Shown piece after piece: positions 46,033 through 56,023 of a stretch of 64,000 nt of DNA (the first letter of the stretch is position 1; each line of letters opens with the position of its first letter). The notes beneath the pieces are model-generated. The model was not told the origin of the DNA. It saw only the letters and a list, made by a program, of their open reading frames with translations, and searched no databases. Both the position numbers and the translations under genes were made by a program. Source of the stretch: Sipunculus nudus (taxonomy: Eukaryota; Annelida; Sipuncula; Golfingiida; Sipunculidae); NCBI GenBank assembly GCA_026874595.1, contig CM049310.1, positions 20,806,058 through 20,870,057 of the forward strand, in the 5' to 3' direction.

Positions 46033-47887
46033 ACAAGGGACCCATGGGTCTCAGCGCTCAGCTGAAGTTTGAAATTTTTGCAAATGCAAAATATGCAAAA
46101 TATTCTATTGTGATGTTTTTCATATATATAAGCATACGAGAAGCTAAGAGGAAAGGGCCCTCCTACTTGGTTATATTAAAGTTCTAAATATATGATTGCA
46201 AAATGTATACTCTGAAGAGACTGTCATAAAGAAAAACAGTAAAAGTTTTGAGATACTGTGATGCATATGAAAAATTTACAGATGGACAGGCAAGTGGACA
46301 GAATGGACTAATACCTATATTTCATTTTCAAGGAATAATGCATTTAAGTTTATATATGAGCCTCTTTTTTTTAGCATATCCACTTTTTCCATTTATAAGT
46401 TTTATAAATTTGTAATAAAAAAATCTGAAAATATAAGTTAAAATATCAGAATTCTAACTTGCAATCATTATATAACAAGAGTGAGCTCATATTGGGTCAT
46501 ATTATGCATACACATATATTTTATTATTTTTAAATCAAATGTTTTAACTGAATTTAAAAGAAAATACTACCACAATATGGCATCTTCAAGATTATCCCTT
46601 GAAACACAATTGAATAGTTTAGCACATTGAGTTTTCAATACATGCTTAATTTTATTCACGAAAATAAAATAAAAGATTCAGTAAATTTGATAAAATAAAA
46701 GCATCTTTTCAAATAAAGTTTATACACTGTTGGTTGAATGAGGGACAAACATTATCATTGTGCTAATTACTAACTCAGCTATAATTTATTACTGGAATAA
46801 ATAGTCAATTACAAACCTGGTGAAGTTTTTACTCTTCTGAAGTAAGGAATTACTTATCTGATGAATATCCACACTTTCATAGCAATACACCACTTTGTGG
46901 ACACAATTAAATGTGCACTTTAATCATTATAACCCTGGTGGTACAATACAAAATCTAAAATTTAGCAAAGCCTAGAATAACAATGAATAAAATACAAAAA
47001 ATTGTAATATTCATCTAGTTAATGCACCATCTGGGGGGGGGGAGTGCAGGGCAGAGGGGAAGCCTGCTAGTAGTGGCCAAGCTGAGCCAAGGCAAGCTGC
47101 CTGGGGTAGGTTACGTAATTCAAGTGAAGGCTGTACTACTAGGTGGACTAGATGTAAACAACACTTGACATGGTTAATGAAAACTTGAATAAAAGCTACA
47201 CTTTTCAATCAATTCCTTTGAAAATACAGATTTTAACAGATTAAATCCTTATGTATATATGCTGTGAAAATTAAATCAACAGTGCTTACAGGGAAAAAAC
47301 ATGGCATTGCAAAAGTTGGACAAAATTTAGGGATTGATTTTTTATTTATGCTAATAACTTGAAAAATTTGCAAAATTCAGATCTAATTTTGGGAAAATTA
47401 AATCTTTATTAAATAAAGTTATATTCCTGAAAAAGTTTCCAGCTCCAGCAATTCTCATGTTAAGTGGGTAAATATATTTCTGAATTTTTTTAAAAATTGC
47501 ATTATATTTGGGCATATAACTTCAAAACAATACACAATACTGACCTAATTTGTGGTATGTTCATAGAAAATTAATTGAAGAATATGAATACTAAATATGA
47601 TCATTAACAGATCAGTGGTTTTGAAATTAGGCAGCCTTGAAGTGTAACAATGGCTTTTTTATGGAAATTGGAGGTTTTTCCTTAATATCTCAAAGATACA
47701 AAGTCCTAGTGACCCAATTTTCTGTATGGTAGGAGATTATGGGGACATCTAGCAGTATGCAAAATTTTGGATTCGTAGGTCCAACTGTTTCAAAACGTGC
47801 CCTGTAAACGGACGGCCAGGCGGACGGATGATGGACAAAGGACCACGACTATAGCTCAGATGACTTATAGTCAGCTGAGCTAAAAAT
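46033..47887 (+). mobile_element. family A element, copy A3 (no 338-bp array)
   Basis: The left end is ACAAGGGACCCATGGGTC then CAGCGCTCAGCTGA. The right end is GGACGGATGATGGACAAAGG, then the hairpin at 47853-47881 (AGCTCAGATGACT / AGTCAGCTGAGCT) and TAAAAAT. The interior is AT-rich without a clear tandem array, so the family's termini move different payloads. Confidence 0.65.
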
Positions 47888-48160
47888 GAGTAAAAATAGT
47901 GGATCTATTTTTATTAAGGATCTATCAGCATGTGAAGTTTGAACTCCATTGTTTTTACAGCCACAATTAATGTTGTTAATGGACAAAAAAAGATAAAAGG
48001 GCTTTAGCTAATTAGCTCAGATGATTTACAGCCAGAAGAGCTTGTTTTGCCCTCATTTTAGTGAAATCCATTGCTGTAAAAGTGACTTAATTTTCATAAT
48101 GGCCAGAAAAGCATTAAGCTGATGAAGAAAATAATGATCGCTCTCTTAACATTAATGGTA
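47888..48160 (+). other. spacer between A3 and an open region
   Basis: Contains a further diverged AGCTCAGATGATTTACAGCC segment near 48015. Nothing else seen. Confidence 0.4.
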
Positions 48161-49042
48161 AGGTTCTAGACAGGGCTCTGCTGTCTTCATGCGGGTAAAG
48201 GTGGTGTACAGGCATTCTGCAAGCAGTGGGCGTGGTTGCTGCTGCTCTGCTTTCTCGGCCGACTTCGCTTCTTGGACCCGGTGCCTGGTGGTCTGGAGCT
48301 GACCTGGGGAGGCTTCATGCATCTTTTTGCACTTGGCTTGGTGTGGCATTTTCAACATCTATCGGCTCTTCATGTCTTTCAGTATTTTCTACTTTGATCC
48401 TTCAGGCCTGGAACAACCACTAAAAGTCATCCTGCTTCTCTTGATCGTTGCTGAGGGAGCTGGTGCAGATCCGACTAAGTCTGATATTACTGTGATCAGT
48501 TTGAGCGCCGACTTCACTTTTAAGAAGAAGAGGTAAGCATTAAAGCCAAGGATGTGGTCACAGAATATATGGCAATATTCAGTATCTAATACTGCCTAAT
48601 GGTATCCAATGTTTGACATGAAATAGACCGAGGTCATTTTGTAGCTAAATATACAACGGTAATATATTGTCTTATATGTATAATATCCAAGACAATGGCT
48701 CTGCCTCCCCTATAATAGGTCCCATTCCTCTGATGCATAATTATGTCTCTAAGAGCCGCCACATTTTTTAATCTCACAAAGAAAATAAGGTATGATGTTC
48801 TCCCTGAGACAGATCCAGGAGGATTATAGGAAACAGAAGCGAGACTTGTATAAGGTGTTTTGATTCTGCTGGGAGAACGGGCCTCTGTGCCCCTGTTCGC
48901 CAAGGTTGGTTATCCAACTAAGATCTTTAATGTGATCCGCCCATTCCATGGATGGTTAGCCATGTTATTGACACTACTTCTATTAAATACTGTCTATTCT
49001 GCATCGCTTCATGATGACTGTGAACTGAAGGACTGCGACTAA
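48161..49042. other. unrecognised open stretches, possible exons
   Basis: The base composition is visibly less AT-rich than the surroundings. On plus, a segment after CTTCAG at about 48404 reads LEQPLKVILLLLIVAEGAGA then DPTKSDITVISLSADFTFKK and meets a GTAAGC donor at 48534. A second segment at 48860-49042 reads GERASVPLFAKVGYPTKIFN then VIRPFHGWLAMLLTLLLLNT, a membrane-helix-like stretch, and stops after DCELKDCD. On minus, 48152-48358 is also open (QLQTTRHRVQEAKSAEKAEQ...). I recognise no family. They could be exons of a short membrane or secreted protein gene, a non-coding RNA, or chance. Confidence 0.3.
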
Positions 49043-49061
49043 CATATGCGTGGGTGGCAGC

Positions 49062-51118
49062 ATTTTTAGCTCAGCTGATTGTAAGCCATCTGAGCTATAG
49101 CAAACACTCTTTGTCCGTCGTCCATCCTGCCGTTAACAGGGCACAAATCGTAACCACTGGACCTAGAATCTTCTTTCTTTACATCCAGAGAAGTTCATAA
49201 AAATCTCCTTGGAAACCCGAAATTAGGTCTCTGTTACCCATATTCTTCAAGCTAAAATGCTCTGAAGTACCCCCAGAATAATGAAAAATGTTATACAAAG
49301 CTCAAGTATCTGAACAACTAATGCATTGATCAGCATGATTCATGGAGTGTGTCATCAGTTTCTGCAGACTGGTTGCGCCACCTGTTTTTTTTTGATTTTT
49401 TACTGAATTTTTTTAGACCTTTTTTAAACATTTTTTTTCTCAATTTTCGGGACCTTCAAAGATGCCGTCATCTGTTAACAGGGCACAAATTGTAACCACT
49501 GGACCTGGAATCTTCTAACTTCTCATCCAGAAAGGACCATGAAAAGCATCCTTGGAAACTTAGAATTAGGTCTGTGTTACCCATATTATTTATTCAAGCT
49601 ATGGGGCTCCGAAGTATCCCCAAGAATAATGAAAAAATTTGATTCAAAAGCTCAAATATCTGAACAACTAATGCATTGATCACCATAATTTTTTTGCATG
49701 GATATTGATCATGGAGTGTTTCATCAGGTTCTGCAGACTGGTGCTGCCACCTGGAACAATTTTAACACATTTTTTTACCTCTATTTTCAAGACCTTCAAA
49801 GATGCAGTCATCTGTTAACAGGGCACAAATTGTAACCACATGACCTGGAATCTTCTAACTTATCCAGAAAGGACCATGAAAAGTCTCCTTGGAATAAGGT
49901 CTGTGTTACCCATGTTCTTCAAGCTATGGGGCTCCGAAGTATCCCCCAGAATAATCTCAACTATCTGAATAACTAATGCATTGATCACCATTATTCTTTG
50001 CATGGATATTGGTCATGGAATGTTTCATCAGTTTCTGCAGACTGGTAGCACCACTTGGAACAATATTAAAACATTTTTTACTCAATTTTTGAGACCTTCA
50101 AAGATGCATTCATCTGTTAACAGGGCACAAATTGTAACCACTGGACCTGGAATCTTCTCACTTCTCATCCTGAAAGGGCCTTGAAAAGTCTCCTTGGAAA
50201 CCTGGAATTGTGTTCTTCAAGTTATGGGGCTCCGAAGTACCCCCCCCCCCCAAAAAAAATAATCATAAGTATCTGAATAACTTATTCATCGATCACCATT
50301 ATTCTTTACATGGATATTGGTCATGGAATGTTTCATCAGTTTCTGCAGACTGGTGGCACCACCTGAAACAATTTTAACACATTTTTTTTCTCTATTTTCC
50401 AGACCTTCAAAGATGGGGTCATCCGTTAACAGGGCACAAATTGTAATCATTGGTTCTAGAATCTTCTAACTTGACATCCAGGGAGGTCTGTGAAAAATAT
50501 CCTTGGAAACTTGAAGTTAGGTCTCTGTTACCCATATTCTCTGAGTTATGGGGCTTATAAATACCCCCCCCCCCCTGCATAATTAAAAATTTGATACCAA
50601 AGAAGGGCCAGATCATAACCGTTGGACCTGGAATCTTCTCACTTTAAATCCAGGGAGGTCCATGAAAAGTCTCCTTGGAAACCTGAAATTAGGTCTTTGT
50701 TACCAAAATTTCTGAGCAATCGGGCTTATAAGCACCCCTCAGAATAACTGAAAATTTGATACCAAAGTAGGACACAAATCATAACTATTTGGCCCAGAAA
50801 CTTCCAACTTGACATCCTGAGAGTTCCTCCAAAGTTCGCCCAAGAAAACTGAAATTTGGTCACTGTGACCTATATTCTCAGAGTTTTGGGATATGTTTGA
50901 GCACCCCAGAAATAATGCAAAATACACACAAATTGCCAGATTTCTCAGGAAAGGTTGGTTGGATTGTCATCAAATTTGTTGTGCTTATGGCTCTTGATGA
51001 ACTTAAGCTAAGATGCATGAATAATGATGCCACCAACATTATCTTAATTTGTTGCCTGTGCAAGGACATATTGTCAGCATGTCAGTCGGCTGAGCGTTAT
51101 CACACATGGGTCACTTGT
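49062..51118 (-). mobile_element. family A element, copy A4, reverse orientation, four-unit array
   Basis: The 3' hairpin end is at 49068-49096 (AGCTCAGCTGATT ... AGCCATCTGAGCT); the 5' end is the inverted ACATGGGTCACTTGT at about 51104-51118. Array units, the inverse of the A1 units, are phased by palindrome variants at about 49371, 49739, 50044 and 50352 (305-368-bp spacing). They share TCTGTTAACAGGGCACAAAT and CAGTTTCTGCAGACTGG with A1. Confidence 0.7.
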
Positions 51119-51838
51119 TTAACCTCAAAATGCTTACAGCTTAAAAAGGTGTATACTACTGCAAGAACTCTTTCACAACAATGATAAACCAGTATTAATT
51201 TCAAGTGGTTATGATATTTGCATGAATGATAAGTAACCAATGATTTCAATAAAAAGAATCATGTTTTGCATTCAGCATTCATAGAAAAGGTTTTCAGTGA
51301 CCTCTCTACTGAATAAGGGAGTTTGCTAACAGCAAATTGTATGCAAATTGCAGACCTGTGGCTTTGACATTTGAAAACATGACTTGTTAACAAGTGATTG
51401 ACAGATAAATAGGTAAGGGTGCCTTGAAACACATGCTGGCCCCGATGTGAGGAAAATCCAACTAATGTTTTATCATCCCTTTTCCATACATGCAGGCCCA
51501 TGTGCAGAACCTTCATGTAATGTTTGATTTTTGATGGGGCCCACGAGGAGATACCACCTGTGGTATATCATTTGCCAGCACGTCTCTCGAATAGATAAAA
51601 GATTTTATACAGCTGCATAAAGGAATACAGTGAATCCTGTGTAACAAGACCACTCATGTCACTTGACTGAAGTGGTCTTAATTCACAGGTGGTTTTTATT
51701 AGGCAGGTCAGTTATGTTATAACCAATATGAATGCATTTGGTTCACTCAAGGGTGATCTACTCAAGACAAGTTCAACTGTATATGAGTAGTGTTTGTACA
51801 CTTACGGACCAGAAACTTATTCTGGGTAAAGTGTGACA
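51119..51838. other. intergenic, no gene seen
   Basis: Unassigned sequence with no coding or repeat signal. Confidence 0.5.
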
Positions 51839-52020
51839 AAAGATAGCTACCAAGTAGGCCTGGCTGACAGAAGATAGCTACCAAGTAAACCTGGCTGACA
51901 GAAGATAGCAACCAAGTAAGCCTGGTAAACAGAAAATAGCTACCAATAGGCCTGGCTGACAGAAGATAGCTACCAAGTAAGCCTGGCTAACAGAAAATAG
52001 ATACCAATAGGCCTGGCTGG
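51839..52020 (+). repeat. 31-bp minisatellite, six copies
   Basis: Units AGAAGATAGCTACCAAGTAA then GCCTGGCTGAC, 30 or 31 bp long, start at about 51839, 51869, 51900, 51931, 51961 and 51992. Two variants alternate in the later copies: AGAAGATAGC...CCAAGTAAGCC and AGAAAATAG...CCAATAGGCC. Confidence 0.9.
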
Positions 52021-52270
52021 TGAGACAGGATATCAATCTGCTTATTTGTGCATGCATTTACTGCAGTTTTCCACACACAGGTAATCGCATATATGGAAAG
52101 GGGCTATCCACATCCAGGGCCCCTCATGGTGAAAAATTTGTATGTATGGAAAAGTTGCCTTATAAATATACTTCTGGAGACTTAATGTATGCTGAGCTAA
52201 AACTTTCTGGCAAAAAGAATCATTCAGTCATTACAACAGAACACTCATGACTCCCTATAAATGAAACAAA

Positions 52271-52276
52271 TTTATT
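52271..52276 (-). promoter_or_regulatory. EDF1: EDF1 polyadenylation signal
   Basis: TTTATT on plus, AATAAA on minus, about 370 bp beyond the EDF1 stop. This sets the 3' UTR at 52271-52643. Confidence 0.6.
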
Positions 52277-52643
52277 TTGATATTCCAAATGTATTAGATG
52301 ATATAGTGATGGAACCCCCACCTTGAAAAGTAAGATCCCAGCCTCCCGGCTTTCTGTTCAGAACATACATTCCACTGGGCGAACCTGTGTACCTGGTTAA
52401 TTCTGCTGGATAATACAAAATTTTAGGTCACCAAAAGTCCACCATCCTGTATCTTTAAATCTCAATTTGTTCTACCAAAAGTGGGTCCAAAATGATTGAA
52501 AAATGACAACGCTAAAAAAAGCTTCATCTGAATGCCTTGCATAACCGCTATCCACAGAGAAATACTTGACATATTATCTCAAATGTTCAGCACAAGCAAA
52601 TAACTTTTAGCGCTCTTAATACTATTCACCAGGATCAATATCT

Positions 52644-52702
52644 TCACTTCTTCTTGCCCAATGTTAATGGCTGCCCCTTGTCTTTACCACGAAGCTTCAC
52701 AC
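52644..52702 (-). CDS. EDF1: EDF1 last exon (C-terminus)
   Basis: Minus strand. Acceptor GACAG is followed by (G)VKLRGKDKGQPLTLGKKK and TGA (complement at 52644-52646). The VKLRGKD start matches the family; the short basic tail is variable between species. The phase 1 junction with the previous exon restores Gly. Confidence 0.9.
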
Positions 52703-53739
52703 CTGTCACATAAACCAAAGCTTTAAATATGATGACATAATGCAGTTGTCTTAATAAGATTAGTTAATAAAATTAATAAGACAGTCTTATACTGTTAAAA
52801 TACTAAAATAATACTTTATACAACCACCACTAATTAATTATCAAAAAAAAAAACAGTAAACAAATACTGAAATAATACTCTTGTCACATTAAGTAATTAC
52901 CATTTTACTGAGGAAATAATTAATTACCACTATACTGATCAAAAGACATTTTTGCTAAAATTTAAATTATGTTATCTGCAAACGAAAAAATAACAAGGAG
53001 GTATTCAATTCTACCTGTTGGTAGGATTACTGAATAAATTTCAATGGTAATGAAGTTTAAAGGAAAGTGAATCTTGACACAAGAATGTATATTGAAGATA
53101 AATTAGCTGACAGGTGCAGATACAGATAACTGTCAAAGCCTAAACTGCGAAAACATCACAGCAAAATGAAGCAGAGGATTCTTCACATAACATGATGCTT
53201 CCTTTTAAACCATTGGAGTCATCTGTGGTTGGCAACAAGTGCAAATTATTAAAACCATTTGTATTAAAACCATTTGAAGTAAATTGTTGATTTATGTATA
53301 ATGTATATTGTTTAGTTACTCATCTATTTCACCAAATGTTTATGTAGCCTTTCATGCCAAACTGATGTCTGATTTTTACATTTTACAATGAAAATGAGGA
53401 CAAGGAAACAATAACCAAACTCTCTGTAAATCAAATTTTAATACTTCATGTACATGCTCAATAATTTCTTAACTTATTTGCGCTTTTATCTCAAATTTCA
53501 AATTCTCAAAGTTCAAGGATATGCATGTTCATTATGAACCTTGCATGTGCAACATATTGCGAGTCGCACGGATAATATGACACCACCTGATCCACAGGAT
53601 ATACCCTGAAATCATAGGGTGTCAAGTCCTGTTTGTAAAATCAAGAATCTGTCCACTTGATCCTGAAAATCATTACAACATGAACTTGATGGAGGGTTTT
53701 GCCCATGAGTTAAGCTTTCGCTTAGATGAATGTACATAC
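52703..53739 (-). other. EDF1 intron 4
   Basis: AT-rich, about 1.0 kb, no element recognised. Donor GTATGT on the minus strand. Confidence 0.6.
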
Positions 53740-53833
53740 CAAGGGCTCTCTCCAGCTTGTTGAGGATTTGCTGGTTCGGAATCGCTCTTCCAGCTTCGTA
53801 GTCATTAATCACCTGTGGTTTTTCATTGATTCT
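53740..53833 (-). CDS. EDF1: EDF1 exon 4: helix-turn-helix core
   Basis: Reads [20 protein letters not shown] then [12 protein letters not shown]. This is the second half of the Cro/C1-type helix-turn-helix, which contacts TBP and gene-specific activators in known MBF1 proteins. QVIxDYExGRAIPN is the signature. The acceptor is CTTGCAG. Confidence 0.95.
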
Positions 53834-54009
53834 CTGCAAGATAGATACACAGCATATTAATGGTAGTAAATACATCTAACTGATTCTATTAGAGTATATT
53901 GTCAACAAGACTAGATCCTCTGCCAGGCCAGAAAATGAAAAGTGGACTTTGGCTTATAATGGTATAAGAAAACTGACAAAATTAAAAAATGCAGAATATA
54001 TAAAAATCG

Positions 54010-54375
54010 TAAAGCGGTGTTGTAGTGGAGTCCACACCATCCAAGTCAAAGTGCAAGTCCAGGTCACTCAAGTCCAAGTCCTTTAGGTTCAAGTCAAGGT
54101 CCACCAACTAGTTTACACATGCTTTTCTTTTGATGTTTAAACACATTAAGCCCCCAATGCAGGGAAAAGCTTTGTATATACAGTTATGTTGATTTCTCTT
54201 TAATATATCCTGTGAATAGTTCAAACATGAGTCCCTCTATGAGAGTGTCCCCGCATCTTAACCTGCTGGTTATATGACAGTTTTTTTCCCCTTGGAAAAG
54301 ACCTGATGTCTCGAGTCCTGACCTAGTCCAAGTACAAGTCCCAGTCCTGAGTCCTACATCACTGTAGGGCAGTAA
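54010..54375. mobile_element. putative TIR element in EDF1 intron 3 with AAGTCC repeats
   Basis: The left part GGTGTTGTAGTGGAGTCC and right part AGTCCTACATCACTGTAG are roughly inverse. CAAGTCC/AAGTCCAAGTCC motifs recur many times near both ends (54046-54110 and 54300-54350). The ends are imperfect and the superfamily is not assigned. The surrounding intron spans 53834-54920 and holds nothing else recognised. Confidence 0.4.
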
Positions 54376-54920
54376 ACAGAAATTGCACCTACCGGTGGTC
54401 AAAATATGGTGAGGAGGACCATGAAGCAAACATGCCTTGTTAAACAGAACTGAGTAAGAGTAAGATGGAGTGATATTCCCAGTGATGAGACATTCCATAA
54501 CAAATGACATACAAAAAAACAAATAGTGAAAATCTTAAAAAAAAAATCAACTCAAACATGACTGAGACCTATTCATGTGAGGTAACCCATAAGTTAGCCA
54601 CATATCTTCACTGGAAAAAGTGGATCTTCACATATTTCACAACATGAAATGTTTAATTTTAAATTTCAAAATTAATATTTAAATCAAACAATCATGTTTT
54701 GTAATCAAAACCTACTTGGGTGAGGAATCACATCAAATGCACAGGCCATTTTAATTAGAAGTGGATATGAAAGATAGTTCTGGTGATACTGTCAGAAATT
54801 AAATGTTTAACTAAACAGATTCATCATGGGCAGCAGAGCATGTGAACGCAAAAATTTAAGAGCACAAGAATACGACAATATAGTCTTTGTTTTCTACTTT
54901 CCAGAGTGTAAAATACTTAC

Positions 54921-55081
54921 TGTGGCCAAATCCTTTTGCGTAAAGTTCTTGGCCTGACGATTTTGCTGTATCAGTTTCCCAACATCGAGGCCTATTTTAT
55001 CATGGTGGAGCTCCTCTGTTTCTCTATCCAACTTGGCAGTGTTCTTGTGAGCGGAGTGTTGTTTGTTTTGACCAGCTGAGT
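54921..55081 (-). CDS. EDF1: EDF1 exon 3: MBF1 domain and start of HTH
   Basis: Reads (Y)[19 protein letters not shown] then [20 protein letters not shown] and [21 protein letters not shown].[14 protein letters not shown] is the hallmark of the MBF1 family; the helix-turn-helix begins at GKLIQQ. Donor GTAAGT, phase 0 end. Confidence 0.96.
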
Positions 55082-55465
55082 CTGTATAAAGAGAACAATC
55101 TTCTTGGTGCAGATGTAACATTCAAAAAAAGATTTAAGTCTTTCGTTGATGTTGAATGTTGTTACTACACAGGTCCATCATTGGCTGCAGTAAATTTTCC
55201 GACCTACTTTGGACTATAGTCAATGCTTAAATTTAAAGGACCCCAACCTGTCTAAAAACCTGTCTGAAAATGATGTACAATTTACACTGAGAATAACTGT
55301 TGCAGATAATAAAAAAGATGTTTGAAGAGCTACTTTTAACTTGCAATTATGCAATTCAACTGATGTGTGAAGTTGCTTAAAGATGGTACTAAATCTGTAA
55401 CTTCATAAATTCAAAATCCCAAGAGTCTTTAAAGTTTATCAAGTGCTGATTTCCATAACACTTAC
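55082..55465 (-). other. EDF1 intron 2
   Basis: About 0.4 kb, AT-rich, no element recognised. Acceptor TTTATACAG. Confidence 0.65.
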
Positions 55466-55517
55466 ACTTTTTGCTTGTCTCGACAGTCTGACCAGATCGC
55501 TGGGCAGCATTAATTGC
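55466..55517 (-). CDS. EDF1: EDF1 exon 2: endothelial differentiation-related factor 1 / MBF1
   Basis: EDF1 (MBF1) is a small coactivator linking TBP to bZIP and nuclear-receptor activators, and is also known on stalled ribosomes. This exon reads AINAAQRSGQTVETSKK plus one base, matching the AI.AAQRRGE.VETSKK block of the MBF1 N-terminal domain. Acceptor TTTTTAG, donor GTAAGT. Exons 55466-55517, 54921-55081, 53740-53833 and 52644-52702 sum to 366 nt, 121 residues plus a stop, all in frame. Roughly 27 N-terminal residues, usually one exon starting MA(E/D)SDWD, are missing; no match was seen on the minus strand up to 64000. Confidence 0.93.
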
Positions 55518-55574
55518 CTAAAAATAATAAATGCAAATGATTTCATTGAAAATAAGATGAAGAAACTTCAGCAA

Positions 55575-55850
55575 ACAAGGGACCCATGGGTCACATCACT
55601 CAGCTGATTTTTGGAAAATTGTGGCAAATCAAATATACAATTTTTATATATATATATGTCGAGGGAAGAATGAGAATCTGGGAATTATTGATGCCAACTG
55701 AACTCTTTTAATTTTTTTCATACCTTTATTTCTCTTTTTCAGAAAGAAACTTTGATCATCTTTCTTTCACATTATAGTACACTCACACAAAATTGAAATA
55801 TGTGAATAAATATGAAGCTGACAAAAAGTGTTATATATATATATATATAA
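55575..55850 (+). mobile_element. family A 5' end, copy A5 (truncated)
   Basis: ACAAGGGACCCATGGGTC then ACATCACTCAGCTGA marks a 5' terminus. No matching 3' hairpin was found; the sequence ends in a TA-repeat run at 55832-55850 next to family E sequence. Confidence 0.5.
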
Positions 55851-55852
55851 AT

Positions 55853-55910
55853 AAAACAAGGCCTACAGGTCTAATGCGAACCTGTGCAAAGTTTGGGAGT
55901 ATGAATGGAG
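55853..55910 (-). mobile_element. family E terminus, copy E3, inverted
   Basis: ACAAGGCCTACAGGTCTAAT then GCGAACCTGTGCA is the inverse of the E1/E2 ends, including the hairpin (55859-55872, one mismatch). Confidence 0.5.
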
Positions 55911-56023
55911 GTTTATTTTTAAAATTTAATATTGATCCTTTAAAGTCCTGCATATCTACCTTAGTCGTATGATTTCAGCAAAATGGACATTTGGGACCTG
56001 CAAGTTTCAGACTAGGACATTTT

